NCBI GenBank assembly: GCA_027943335.1
Contig: BSBK01008852.1
Location: 62,001-126,000 of the forward strand
Length of the DNA stretch: 64,000 nucleotides
Direction of reading: 5' to 3'
Source of the DNA: Chamaecyparis obtusa
Taxonomy: Eukaryota > Streptophyta > Pinopsida > Cupressales > Cupressaceae
The notes below the pieces were generated by a model that searched no databases, was not told the origin of the DNA, and saw only the letters and a list, made by a program, of their open reading frames with translations. Within the stretch, counting starts at the first letter, position 1; the number at the start of each line of letters is the position of its first letter. Both the position numbers and the translations under genes were made by a program. Of the stretch, positions 22,607 through 33,624 are shown one piece after another.

Positions 22607-24104
22607 CTAATTTTTTCTACCCACATGTTTGGACATCAGGGTCCTGGCCCACTCATTCTGTAGGAATAGGAAGAGATCCTTATTGTCATCATCCACCTCC
22701 AGTTTGCCTCCTGCTAGTTTTTCCTGCATAGTGCAGAGGGTCATAGCCAAATCATGCATGGCCTTAAGAGAAAAATTTTTAGTCATCATAATGTGATGCT
22801 TGATTTCCTGCATGTCCTACTTGATGTCAACAATCTCTTTGTCCAATTTAGAAAACCTCAACTTGAGGTTTCCCTTAAGCCTATCATTGCCATCCAGAAG
22901 CCCAAGGTTGTGCTCAGCCGTGGGGGGCTTGGTCTAGTGATCATGTGGGGAAGCCAAAGGTGGGGTAGGGCTATGGGGAGTCTCCATGGTTTGCTAAAGG
23001 TTGAGAGGGGGAGTGGTTCTAGTCCTGTTCAGACTCATGTGATCATCAGAAGAGCCCTTCATGGACTCAATGGAATGGGAGTTTTTTTTTCTAACAGGGA
23101 CTTCTCTTTTGAAACCGTTTCCAAGATTCTGGTTTTACACTGCTCCCTCATAATTTTGTTAGATTGATGGTGACTCGAGCCACCTAAGTCAACCTCTAGC
23201 TTGACCTAGCTCTCCAAAAACCTCTATTTTTTGGGCTTTCATTGAGTCTCAGGAGTATTGTCAGACTCCTTCAGAACTTTAGTCTCTAAAGATTTAGAGA
23301 CATGGGACTCCTCATTCTCCTCCATCCTATTGAAAGTATTTTTCACACATTTTATGTGGGTTCTACCATCACTAGGGACAAGATCCATCTCCTGGATAAC
23401 TTGGATAGAAAATGATGTGGAGTGAGTGGGATTGTCAATTTTCGATGGGGAATCCTGCTGGGCGACCTCTTGGATGATTGGGTGGGGAGGGGGGTTGGGG
23501 TGGAGGGTAGATATCCTTATGGAAGTGGTAAATACAGAGTAGGAGACCCTGATGGAGAATAGGGGTTGATTTATCAGGGTTTTTCTAAATATCCAAAATA
23601 TTGCTTTCAATGGAATGAAGGAGGTAAAAGGGAATGGATATTAAGTCCTTATTTCTAATGTGATTAAGAAAAGGTAAGTGCTAATCATAGAACATTTTAA
23701 ATTTACCTTCCAAGGTGAAATACTTCATCACAATGAGACATAGCATGGGCTAGAACTCCAGAAGCTCTTCTTGGTTGAAACTCCCTGACTTCTTGACAGG
23801 TTTCTCTCCCTCTTTGAAGAATGGCTGAGGCTAGTAGGGTCAAGAGTCCAAATGGTTTTATAATACTTTCTCCCTTCCATAGATAGCCTCGTCGCCATAG
23901 CAATGACCTCCTCATTAATTTGGAAATGGATGCCCCCAATAGAAACTTTCCTATTGTTCCAGGATGAGATGAATTTTTTGGATATCTGCTCATCGGGTCC
24001 ACCTTTCATATACCACTCTCTTTATAGTTGTGGGTCACCTGAGGGTTAGAGGTGAAGGCCTCATTGATCTTATCCAATTCAATGTGAAGAGTGTTGCCTC
24101 CCAT
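22607..24104 (-). pseudogene. LINE-B ORF3, homolog of the LINE-A ORF3
   Basis: Starts with ATG at 24104-24102 (MGGNTLHIELDKINEAF), about 400 bp after the ORF2 stop. After a frameshift near 24010 it reads ISKKFISSWNNRKVSIGG and INEEVIAMATRL, then, with further shifts, LNHIRNKDLISIPFYLLHSI, LHQGLLLCIYHFHKDI, a proline/serine-rich middle (23610-23239), and a C-terminal charged helix-like part (NLKLRFSKLDKEIVDIK, stop, DMQEIKHHIMMTKNFSLKAM) ending at 22607. It aligns along its N-terminal half with LINE-A ORF3. It lies inside the target-site duplication, so it moved with the LINE. Function unknown; a nucleic-acid-binding or assembly role is only inference. Confidence 0.78.
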
Positions 24105-24504
24105 GTCGATACTCTCCTTCTCCTATGCCAGAATATCCTGAAAACCAAAGGGCTGAGCTTCTTGACAAAGAGTATAAAACTAGTTGTTTCGATTTAGCCA
24201 TTTAGAGGAATGATTGTACTCAAAAGGCTGGCCTTGGGTGAAATTTTGGGAGCCAGGATCTGTACAACAATATGTAACAGATCTCCATGTGCCATAATTA
24301 GCAATAACACTAGGGCTGCACTTAATGTCCTTGTTAGCCAAGAAAGCCTGTCGATGCGGACAACTATGTCTCCACATGCTTGAAAGGCATTTATGATTAT
24401 TTATGGGGTTTTGGGCATTCCTTTTCATAATCACAAAAATCACTAGCTTGCATTGGCATGTGATCAAGGTAGGACTCATAATTAACATGACAGCTTGGCT
24501 CATT

Positions 24505-27287
24505 TTAAATATCAATGGTAACATTCATTTCCCCTCCGATAAGTTGCTGAGTCACCTTAGGTAGTTTTCTGACCACCCTCCAATTGTTAAGTTTGGTTTT
24601 CTTGAGGCCAATAGCAACCATCAAATCTACCACTACATTTCCCTCCCTATACGTGTGGGCAGTAGTCATGCTTTGAAAATTATTGAGTAGCTCACAAATT
24701 TCTAGAATAAGGGAGCTAACCTACCACCCCACATTAGCTCTTCTTTTGATAACCTCAACCACCACTTTGGAATCCCCCTCAATTTCCAATAGTATGATTC
24801 TCATTTGGATGGAAAATTTAATCCCACATAGAAGGGCCATGCCCTCTGCTTGGTTAACAGTACAATTGTTGAGTGGCCCTACATAAGCCAAGAGGCAAGT
24901 GCCATTATGGTCTCTTAGCACACCTCCCCCACCCTGAGCGAGGTTATTAGCTACCCCATCAAAGTTTAATTTGGGCCATCCTCTGAGTGGGGTAGCCCAC
25001 CTGTTAGCTTTTCTAGCCATCAGCTTGGAATAGTTGAACTTGGAAAAACAAGCCAGCAGGTTCCATTTATCAGTCATTTTGACTTCCCAACTAGAGGGGG
25101 GTGTTGATGGAAGTTTCCACTTATCCACATTGGCATTCTTACAAAGGAGCTTGGTTCCAAGATAGAGACAAGTCTCAGACTAGTTACTAGCCTCCCTAAA
25201 TATCCTATTGTTCCTTTCCTTCCAAACAGTCTAGTAGATGTGTGGGGGTAGCATTCACCAAAGGATTTGGAGAAGGGGATGATTGGAGGGGGATCTCCAG
25301 TTTGTGAATTGATGCACATCATTACCCAGAGCCCACGAGATTCTCAATCTACCAATGACCTCCTGCTAGATGCTAGTGGCATAATCATAATGTATAAATA
25401 GGTGGTTTACTATTTCCTCCTCCTTTTTACATAGGACACACCTGTTCTCCATGGAGAAGCCCCTTTTTATAAGATTGTCCTAAGTTAAAACTTTACCATG
25501 CATAAGGGTCCACTAGAAGAAATTAATTTTTGGTGTGAGCTGAGGGATCCACACCTTTGTCTAGTCCCTTAGATTATTCTCTTCCTTCAGAAGTAGGTTG
25601 TAAGTAGTTTTGACTGAGAAGGTACCAGCTTGGGTAGGGGCCCAGATGATGGAGTCTTGGCCACTAAGACCCAAGATTCTGACATCTCTTAGGGTTTCTA
25701 TGAGCTCATTAGCCAAATATTGAAGATTTGGTCTGTCTCTTACCATATTAGGTATATCTCTCTAGTTCCTACATGCTATGTAGTTAGAGGTTCTGTTACC
25801 AAGGACATGCCTGAGGTAGTCCATGAGAGGTTTGAATCTAAAGCCAAGGTTAGGGTAGTTCATAATCCAATAGTCAATCCAGAATCTAATGGATCTCCCA
25901 TTTCCAAGCTACTAGAAAGCACCTTTAGATAGCAAGGTTTTTCATTTGTAGATGTTCACCCAAAGTTTGGAGCCACTGGGGAGGTCACTATCATGGTACA
26001 TCCTTCTGTAGGGATGTCCTTGGAGGTACTTAGCTTCCATTATCTTGCACCAATCCACTTTCCTTTCTATGAGTTTCCAGGCCACTTTCGTGGTAAGGGC
26101 TCTATTCATCAAGCCAATTTTCCTTAGGCCCAAACCACCCAATCTTTTCAAGAGGCAAATAGTATCCCAATTGACCAAAGACATCCTCTTTTTTTCTTCA
26201 GAACTAGCCCACAAGAAATTTCTTTGAATTTTTTCTAGTTTGTCTGCCATGTTGCTTTTGATCTTGAAGAGGGACAGGAAGTAGATCGGGATCCCCTAGA
26301 GAGTGGACACCACCAGCTGAAGTTTACCATGATTGCTTAGGATCTTCCCTTTCCATCTAGCAAGTTTCCTCTCAGTTCTTTCTAGGATGGAGTTCCAGAA
26401 ATCATGGGAAACCTCTTTAACCATGAGGGGGAGGCCAAAGTAGGTAGAAGGGAGTGAAGCCGATTGACAACCCATAATTTGAAGCACTCTATTTTGTATC
26501 TCCATGGGAATATTGAAGAAGAACAATCAACTTTTTTGATAGTTAATACACTATCCAGAATCCCAGGCATAATTTTCCAGGATTTGTTTCCACTGTCTAG
26601 CCTCAATCACTGAAGAATACCCAAAGAGGAAGGGGTCATCCACAAACTTCTCCAACACAACCTGATGAAGAGTAGAAGCAAGTTTGACACCTTTTATTCT
26701 TCCCATGGAGGAAAGCATAGTCAGATTCCTACTAAGAACTTCAACCACCATAATAAAAAGGTAGGGGGAGAGATGATATCCCTGTCTAAGACCCTTTTTA
26801 GGTTTAAAGAAGCCACTGGGGGTGCCATTCACTAGCACAAAGAAGCTTACACTTTGGGTACATTCTTGTATAATGTGGACAACATTCTCATTAAAACCCA
26901 TTTTAACAAGGATTTTTAGCAAGAATGACCAATTAACTTTATCATAAGCTTTAGAGATATCTAGTTTGAAGGCCATACCTAGGACCTTGCTCCTATCCAT
27001 AGAGTGGATGATTTCATGAGTGGATATGGCTGCATCCAGGATTTGCCTTCCTGACACAAAACCTTTATGAGTAGTGCTGATAATCTTATCCAGTAGTGGC
27101 TTCATTCTATTGTCTAGGATCTTAGTGAGGATCTTGTAGAACATATTGCAGAGGCTAATGGGCCTAAAATATAGCATAGAGGTGGGGTTGTCATGCTTAG
27201 GGACTAGCACAATAAAGCTTTTATTATGTTGTCTAAGGAGACACCCTGTCTTGAAGAAATCTCTAGCAGCACACATAACATTAGTCC
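24505..27287 (-). pseudogene. LINE-B ORF2, RT core to RNase H (3' part)
   Basis: From 27276: CAARDFFKTGCLLRQHNKSF, FRPISLCNMFYKILTKIL, AFKLDISKAYDKVNWSFLLK (catalytic Asp), GLRQGYHLSPYLFIM and FVDDPFLFGY (the FADD box changed to FVDD). The thumb and connection follow in 26606-25942, then the zf-RVT region around 25500-25400 and RNase H at 25128-24505: KLNFDGVANN, VNQAEGMALLCG, EIEGDSKVVVEV, then after a stop AHTYREGNVVVDLMVAIG. The frame stops at 24507-24505. Numerous stops are present. This part continues directly from 45302 once CACTA-B is removed. Confidence 0.92.
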
Positions 27288-27312
27288 CACTAGTACATTT
27301 TGCACCATTTTT
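27288..27312 (+). repeat. CACTA-B left terminal inverted repeat
   Basis: 25 bp beginning CACTAGTACATTTTGC, preceded by the duplicated TCC at 27285-27287. It pairs with 45277-45301 with one mismatch (G/A at position 6). Confidence 0.95.
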
Positions 27313-29324
27313 CTACCAAAATTTTCGACCATGAAATAAAAAGGTTTTGGTTGGTCAGATTATAGAAGGAAAACTTTTATTTATTTTTAATCCATGCCCG
27401 TGTTAGTCAAAATTTTGACCACTACCTGTATGCACCCTAAAATGGTCGCCTAGACTTTGGGCCCCATTTATTCAATTTATCAATCCTGAATCAGTTTTAT
27501 CAAAATCAATATTTTCAACATTATCAATTTCTTGATCAAATCTTAATTTCGATCATATATTGGATTTTTATCCTATGGGCTAACCATTCATCCTAAGTCT
27601 TTATTTATTTGAAAGGAATATTTCCTCCCCTTTTAATAAATAAAAAGCCCCCACTTTTCCTCTTATCCTAAGTTGCACAAATAAAGCATTATTCATATTT
27701 TATAAAAAGGAGAAAAGCACTTTTTGTCTCATATGGACATAAAGTCAACTCTTATTTTCCTATTGGAGGATATGTGTGCACATGGATTGCTCCTCTTTCA
27801 AGCTCCACCACTGATTAAGACTTTTTTCCTCTTAATCTCCATGGTCCATTTCACCTCATTTCTTATAAAAGGAGAGCTCTCTCCTCCATTTGCATATACC
27901 ATGTTTTTATGCTAATGTTATGCTACAGGTTTTAGGTGCATTTGGAGCTGTTGAGGATATTGAAGACTTGTTGCTTTCATCATTTAGTTGCATATTTTCT
28001 TTCTTAGTTGCATGATAATGGCATTCTTAGTATAGATTTCCTTTTATGCAATAGATTTAGCTCACATAGTCTAAATAGGAGGTATTGTAACCCATTGCTA
28101 TTTCCTTTCATAGATTAGTTGCATTGTACTTTCCTTTCATAGCTTAGATTGCATCCTCACTTTAGTTGCATTGCATTACATCTTCATAGTGATTCTTGGA
28201 GATATTGGCATTGTTTCCCTTGTCTTCACTTGAATCTCTCATTGTGTGGTTGACTAGCAAGGTCACAAGCTTGTAGCTCTAGCTGAGAGCAAATACATCA
28301 TAGTCCCTTGCAACTCCATGCATAGAGAGCTATGAGCCACTTTGTGAGGCCTCATTCTTGAGCAACCTTGCATGTAATGGTTCATAGAAGTGCACCTTTT
28401 TAGTGTGTACACTACCGTGTACATCAAAATTTAGATGAACACGGGCATAACTTAAAAAAAAGAACTCATTTCTAATTTCATTATCTCCACGCTGAATTGT
28501 TTGAAGGGGCAGTGCCTGAAACCTCATCACCCAGGGTGGATTTGGAACTATGTATAGGGGTTGTAGTAGAATTCATTTCTCATTTGATCATTATCACCAT
28601 GAAATTTTTTTTCAAGGGGTAGCACACGAAACCTCATTGGCTAAGGCGGATTCAGCACTATGTATAGGGTTTGTAGTTTTTATTTGGACTTGGGCCTTTG
28701 ATCTTTGAGCTTGGTTTTGGAAACTTGGCTTTTCCTCTCCTTATCAAATGGAAGCTCATTGAGGCAGGGATTGTTTCATTATCTCCTCTATATTTTGATA
28801 GAATACATTGCATTTGATCATTTGATTGAATACCATCATGTATTTTGAGGGCCTATCTTACTGTGATATTCATTACTCCATGCTTTATTGTATCCATGGC
28901 ATTGAGTTCATTTCTTTGGATGATTTGATTATGGAATTTTCTGTGTTAGTGAACTAGGGCATCATGTTAATGTGTGTTCATTACATTCTCTTGTTACCCA
29001 CAAGCTAGGGCATCCATTTATACAAGCTAGGGTATCATTGATTATTTCCTATCAATTATATGGTGTTGGTAAGTCTTTCCCATCCCACATAATAGTTGTT
29101 AATACCAATATGAATAGACATGGTTGGCATCATTTCATTATCTTGCATAGTGATACAAATAACCACTAATTAGTGGTTATCATAACAGATTAACAACGTT
29201 TTATGATAACCATTAATTATTGGTTATCGTGTGATCAAGCAATCGACTAAGTCAATCTTAACAATGACTACATAATATATATAATGTGACTGCATAATAT
29301 ATTAGCAGTGACTAGTTAGTTACC
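27313..29324. other. CACTA-B left arm, non-coding
   Basis: AT-rich. The first ~150 bp hold repeated TTTTGACCA/TTTTCGACC-like motifs, also seen in the right arm, which are candidate transposase-binding sites. A degenerate direct duplication (about 100 bp) is at 28464-28675: each copy carries GAAACCTCAT, then GCGGATT/GGTGGATT and ACTATGTATAGGG. A palindromic pair lies at 29159-29227. No gene was seen. Confidence 0.6.
29159..29227. repeat. Perfect 22-bp palindrome and a second imperfect copy
   Basis: 29159-29180 is a perfect palindrome built on ATAACCACTAA and its complement. 29206-29227 is a related palindrome (ATAACCATTAA side) with two mismatched positions. Both could form hairpins or bind a dimeric protein. 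They lie about 100 bp before the captured PPR fragment. Confidence 0.85.
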
Positions 29325-29640
29325 CTATTCCAAAGCTCCCATTTTGGCACAAGCAAGGAGGATGCTGGCAAAGGTTTTGGAATTTAGCTTTACACCTACC
29401 ATTTGCATTTGCTTGAAAATTTCTAATGCCTTTTCAAAAAATCCATTTTTTACATAGCCCGTAATCATGGAATTCTATGATACCACATGTCTTTGATGCA
29501 TTTTGTCAAAGAGTTCACGTGCCTTGTCTTTAGTTCCACATTTTGCATACATGTCTACTAGGGCAATTGCAACTACAACATCTGGCAAAATTTCTTTATC
29601 TTTTATGCTTTGATAAAAAGGTTTGAGATTTTTGCTCCTC
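29325..29640 (-). pseudogene. Captured PPR (pentatricopeptide repeat) protein fragment
   Basis: The minus strand reads ILPDVVVAIALVDMYAKCG, TKDKARELFDKMHQRHVVS, stop, NSMITGYVKNGFFEKALEIF, KQMQMVGVKLNSKTFASILL and ACAKMGALE-stop. This is about three repeats of the PLS class of organelle RNA-binding PPR proteins, with the D-V-V-x-x-A-L-V-D-M-Y-A-K-C-G and N-x-M-I-x-G-Y signatures. The conserved Trp of VSWN is now TAG. It is cut at both ends, lies antisense to the transposase and meets the BURP fragment at about 29640. Confidence 0.9.
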
Positions 29641-29641
29641 T

Positions 29642-29887
29642 GTGTTTGATTTTCCCTCCTCCATCAAGCATGTGGCTTGTCACTCTATGTTATTTCCTTT
29701 TAAAGTTTATTACTGTCACGATGTGAAGAGTACAAATATGTATTTGTTAACATTGAAGGATGAGAAAAATAGATTTAAGCAAAGTGTGGTTGCTGAATTC
29801 CATATGGATACTAAACCTTATCCCGCTGAAAGGCTGGCGCTGCTTGGCCTCAATCTAAAACTAGGAGAAGGTGAATTTTGTCACTAG
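29642..29887 (+). pseudogene. Captured BURP-domain fragment (C-terminal end)
   Basis: The open frame from GTG at 29642 has the BURP signature spacing: VACHSMLFPFKVYYCH (CH, 10 residues, CH), 26 residues, then FH where the family has CH, 25 residues, and a final CH just before the stop (KLGEGEFCH). So three of four CH pairs remain and one Cys is Phe. BURP proteins are plant apoplastic or seed proteins. Only the last ~80 residues are present, with no ATG or signal peptide, so it is a captured fragment and not a gene. It begins at the border with the antisense PPR piece. Confidence 0.9.
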
Positions 29888-30636
29888 GTATCTAGCAATA
29901 CACTTCTTTTTAATGAGAAGCTATGAATATCAAGTGATAATACTATCCAATTTGAATAAAGTAGTTTAGGAAATCCTTAATATAAGATCACAAGACCAAG
30001 GAAGAACTAGCTTCAACTTATGTGTCTATAATGTCTATTATTCTCAAATAGGAGCTTTGAAATCCTATGATATAATATCATAAGAGAAAGGACAAGATTG
30101 GCTTCCGCTTATTTCAATAATATCTATTATTTTCAAATAGGAGCTTGGAAATCCTTATTATAATCGAAGGATGAGATTGGCTTCAACCTATGTTAATAAT
30201 ATCTATTATTTGCTGCTCATTATTTTCTTCATTGGTGTTTTGTTTTTGCAATTAAATGAAGATTGACCTACTACTATGCTTAATGCTTAATAATTGATGA
30301 TTTTATAAGATTAAATGCATGAAAATACTAGGGATGTATCAATAATCAGATACCTCGAGTACTTATAATCAGTATGCTCGACAAACAAAGACTTAGTAGT
30401 AAAAGCATAAGGTAGATATTTGTTGCCAATTTCATGTTTATCTATTACGTATGCTATTTACTACAAAAAAATAGAATCATTCACGAATTTAGAAAGAAAG
30501 AAGAAGATTTGCTAACTAATTTTGAGGATTAATATAAAATAGATTTCTATAACAAGGCTTCATAATAATATAGACTAATGTAAATTTTTTTTCCATAAAA
30601 AGACTTTATAATAATAAATTTTATATCAGATGTGGA
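29888..30636. repeat. Non-coding stretch with three degenerate ~85-95-bp repeats (29950-30225)
   Basis: Three units contain the common core AATAGGAGCTT-GAAATCCT, ATAATATCATAAGA-like bases, GATTGGCTTCAAC and AATATCTATTATT. Periods are about 93 and 85 bp. They follow the BURP stop and may include its old 3' flank. Nothing else was recognised to 30636. Confidence 0.65.
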
Positions 30637-30958
30637 TGTAGATGTGAAACTTGTATAATTCATCATCATCTTTATTATTTGTTGTAGCAAATACATCCGA
30701 AGCACCAGCAGAAGCACCATCAGGTCTATCTAGAAATCAAAATTTAGAACCAAAGCCTCGAGATTGCTGTAGTGCTTGTGAAAAGGCTTGTTACTTTCGA
30801 ATATCAGCATCACTAACACTTCTTCAGGCATATTTCATCGACTACTCAAAATGAGAAGCCTTTATTTCAGCTACCTCGTCACTATCATCCTCATCCATTG
30901 CCTTGGGGTTCTCACTTCTTTTTCTTTCACATTCAATAACCTATAAAAGTGCAGAGGA
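30637..30958 (-). pseudogene. CDC48: Captured CDC48 C-terminal exon
   Basis: After a TTTATAG splice acceptor the minus strand reads VIECERKRSENPKAMDED, DSDEVAEIKASHFE, stop, SMKYA, stop, RSVSDADIRK, stop, QAFSQALQQSRGFGSKF, then a degenerate glycine/alanine-rich tail GASAGASDVFAT and DDDELY. This is the conserved C-terminus of plant CDC48/p97 AAA-ATPase, including the final acidic-Leu-Tyr motif. It is separated by 12 kb from the rest of the CDC48 cargo at 43395-44645, although both are in the same orientation. Confidence 0.93.
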
Positions 30959-32770
30959 AAGAGAACATGACAAATTATCTTTAGATGATGTTTGAGTTCC
31001 TACACCACTGCTTTGATGTTGATAGTAATTGTGTTTTTTTATATTAGAGATTACTTATTGTGATCCTTTGTGCTTGTTTTCATGTATTTAGGATGAAAAT
31101 ATAAACCTTGTTAACTTTCAAAACATGAAAACATCAAACCTGTTCTTTCAGGGCTCAATGTCAAAGATGCCTTTTATGTTGTGTTTAATGACAATGCTTG
31201 TCATTTGTTGTTTTAGTTTTCCTTATTATGAAACATTGCATTTGTTTACTTCATGATATTGTAAAATACTATTTTGATCACTGCAGCTATGTATTGAAGC
31301 ACCTTGCTATCCTATACTTTGGAATGCTTTAATACATTGACGACTATTTGGAAAGTATTTGGTGGCACTAAAATACAAATCATTTGTGTCATTTTTTCTT
31401 TTCTCTATGATTGATTATAAATATCATGGTGTTTTATGGCACTTTCATTAATTGTATCATGATCATGCTCTACTACTATACTTAACCTTTAACATATCTC
31501 CAATGATTAAAATGACTTGCACATGATTGTACCTTATGGTTCTTCCATCTTCTTATTGTGATTGGTTATGATATAAGGCATGATATGTCAATGTCTTCTT
31601 ATTGTATTTATTCTATTAGGACTCCAAACTGAGTGACATTTCCTTTTCACATGAGCATAGATTTCAAAATTGCCTCTATAGAAGAAATTGTTCATTAATA
31701 GTAGATAGATGTGTTTTGCCCTATGATCTCATGATAATGGCCATATTCAATAACTCTACAACATGATGGTTGTTCCTTTTAAGAGAGATGGTTGTTCCAT
31801 TGTGCTGAAAACTACACTTTGTTGTCCTTTTGACATGATAGCATTATATGTCAGAAACTTTGAGGTTCTCTTACCTTTTGTATGTCATGGCTTCACCTCT
31901 ATGTAGATAAATCTCACTCTGAAAATGATCTTCTTTTAGGAAACAATGAAAATCCTCTATGGGTTCATACTTATTGTGACTTCCCATGGTGCACTATCAT
32001 TGCTTGTACACTGTATTTTTCCAATACTTTTAAATTGTCACTGTTTTTGAAAATTAATGCCATATGTTGCTTACATTTGATTCAATTTCCATATTAATTA
32101 CTCTCTTCAGTTGTATTAGGAACTTTTTCATTAAGCATGTGTGATGCAAACCTAGATATAGATGGGAATTAATGCATTAATGCTTAATTGAATGCCTTAA
32201 TGCAGCTCCCAGAGAAAGGCCATCTGGAAGCTTTAGAGGAAATAATTTGTACTAGGTATGGAATCACCTCCACTACAATGTTGAATTCTGATGTGTTATT
32301 ATCTTCAATTGCAAGTTTCTTTTGCAAAAATATATTGTATATCTTTACAGACTAGACAATGCGACTGTACAACTCCAAAATATAATCTCTAATTCAGTAG
32401 TCTAGTGAGGAGATTTGTGTAACTCCCAAAATAATAATAAATCCCAAAATACTTATCCTTTTCAATATTTCATGGTCTAGTGAGCATGATTTGTGTGTGT
32501 ATTTGTAAATCTTGTATAAGGGGTATGTGTAGGATTATGGTGTGCCAAACTAGGCCCTTAAGTGGCAATGAAAATTTAGAAAATTAGGTTTAGAAAAGTT
32601 GACATAAAAAATTGAACAAGTTATAAATATTATATCAAAAATATGTCAGAAGAGAATCTGTAGAAAATTTAATTTAGTTTCTAAGATACTAGGCCTTTTT
32701 TGAAAAATAATTATTCTATAAGTTGAAAATTTTAAATTTTAATGTAGTAGTACAAAAATTTCAGGAAAAA
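30959..32770. other. AT-rich spacer in CACTA-B, no gene recognised
   Basis: The first ~70 bp are probably CDC48 intron. The remainder is AT-rich DNA with short frames only; I see no domain on either strand. Confidence 0.5.
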
Positions 32771-33480
32771 ATAAGAAGTAGGTGTATGTCTGTCCACCTT
32801 AAACACAATCATTGAATGATAATTTTCATTTACAAGATTCTAGATATAAGTAGTAGACTTATGTCCAGATGTGACATGTATTTTTTTATAATTTATTTCA
32901 ATGTAAATAATTAATTATGATTTTTATTCTACAACTTTTCCAGAATACAAAAACTCTCATGTCTGACCATGTTAACTTAGTCTAAACTTAATCAAATTGA
33001 AATTTTTTTTAATTTTTCTTGTAGTAGGAAAATCATAGAATGTGACACATGTTTTGGATTTTAAAAATTTTAAATATAGTTTGAAAGTTATAGGTATTTT
33101 TCAATAATCCTATCAATCAAGACTAGAAAGATAACAAGTAGGTGTATGTCTTACCACATTAAACAAAATCAAATGATAATATTTTTTTATAAGATTATAG
33201 ATAAAAGTAGTAGACTCGTGTCTGGATGTGATGTATATTTTTTTCCAAGTAAATAATTAATTATGATTTTTATGCTACAAATTTTTGTGAATATAAAAAC
33301 TCTCGTGTCTGACCACCTTAACTTAGTCTAAACTTCATCAAATTGAAATAATTGTTTATTATATTGTATTAGGTGAAGCATAGAATATGATGTATATTTC
33401 AGATTTCAAAAATGGTATATTGTTTGAAAGTTATAGTTGGTTTTTAAAGAGTCTTCAACTAGGACTTCTTTTTCACATCA
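32771..33480. repeat. 360-bp direct tandem duplication upstream of the transposase
   Basis: A unit beginning ATAAGAAGTAGGTGTATGTC at 32771 recurs at 33131 (ATAACAAGTAGGTGTATGTC). Shared blocks include AGTAGTAGACT-GTGTC-GGATGTGA, AAATAATTAATTATGATTTTT, AAAAACTCTC-TGTCTGACCA and TTTGAAAGTTATAG. The second copy ends about 150 bp before the transposase start, so the repeat is placed where a promoter would be. Confidence 0.88.
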
Positions 33481-33624
33481 CCACTTTTTGGCATACCATG
33501 ATCCTGCACATACCCATAATCTTATAATATATTTTATTTTTTATTATATACAAGATACTACTAATATTTGTGTGTTTACATTTTATATATTTATAGCCTA
33601 TGAAGAAAGTCCACACTTGGCAAT

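Noticed and set aside
29642..29887. BURP frame as a functional small gene
   Set aside because: No ATG, no signal peptide, truncated at the N-side by a PPR fragment, and one CH pair is lost.
30651..30854. Plus-strand 67-codon frame
   Set aside because: It is the complement of the captured CDC48 C-terminal exon, which has clear homology on the minus strand.
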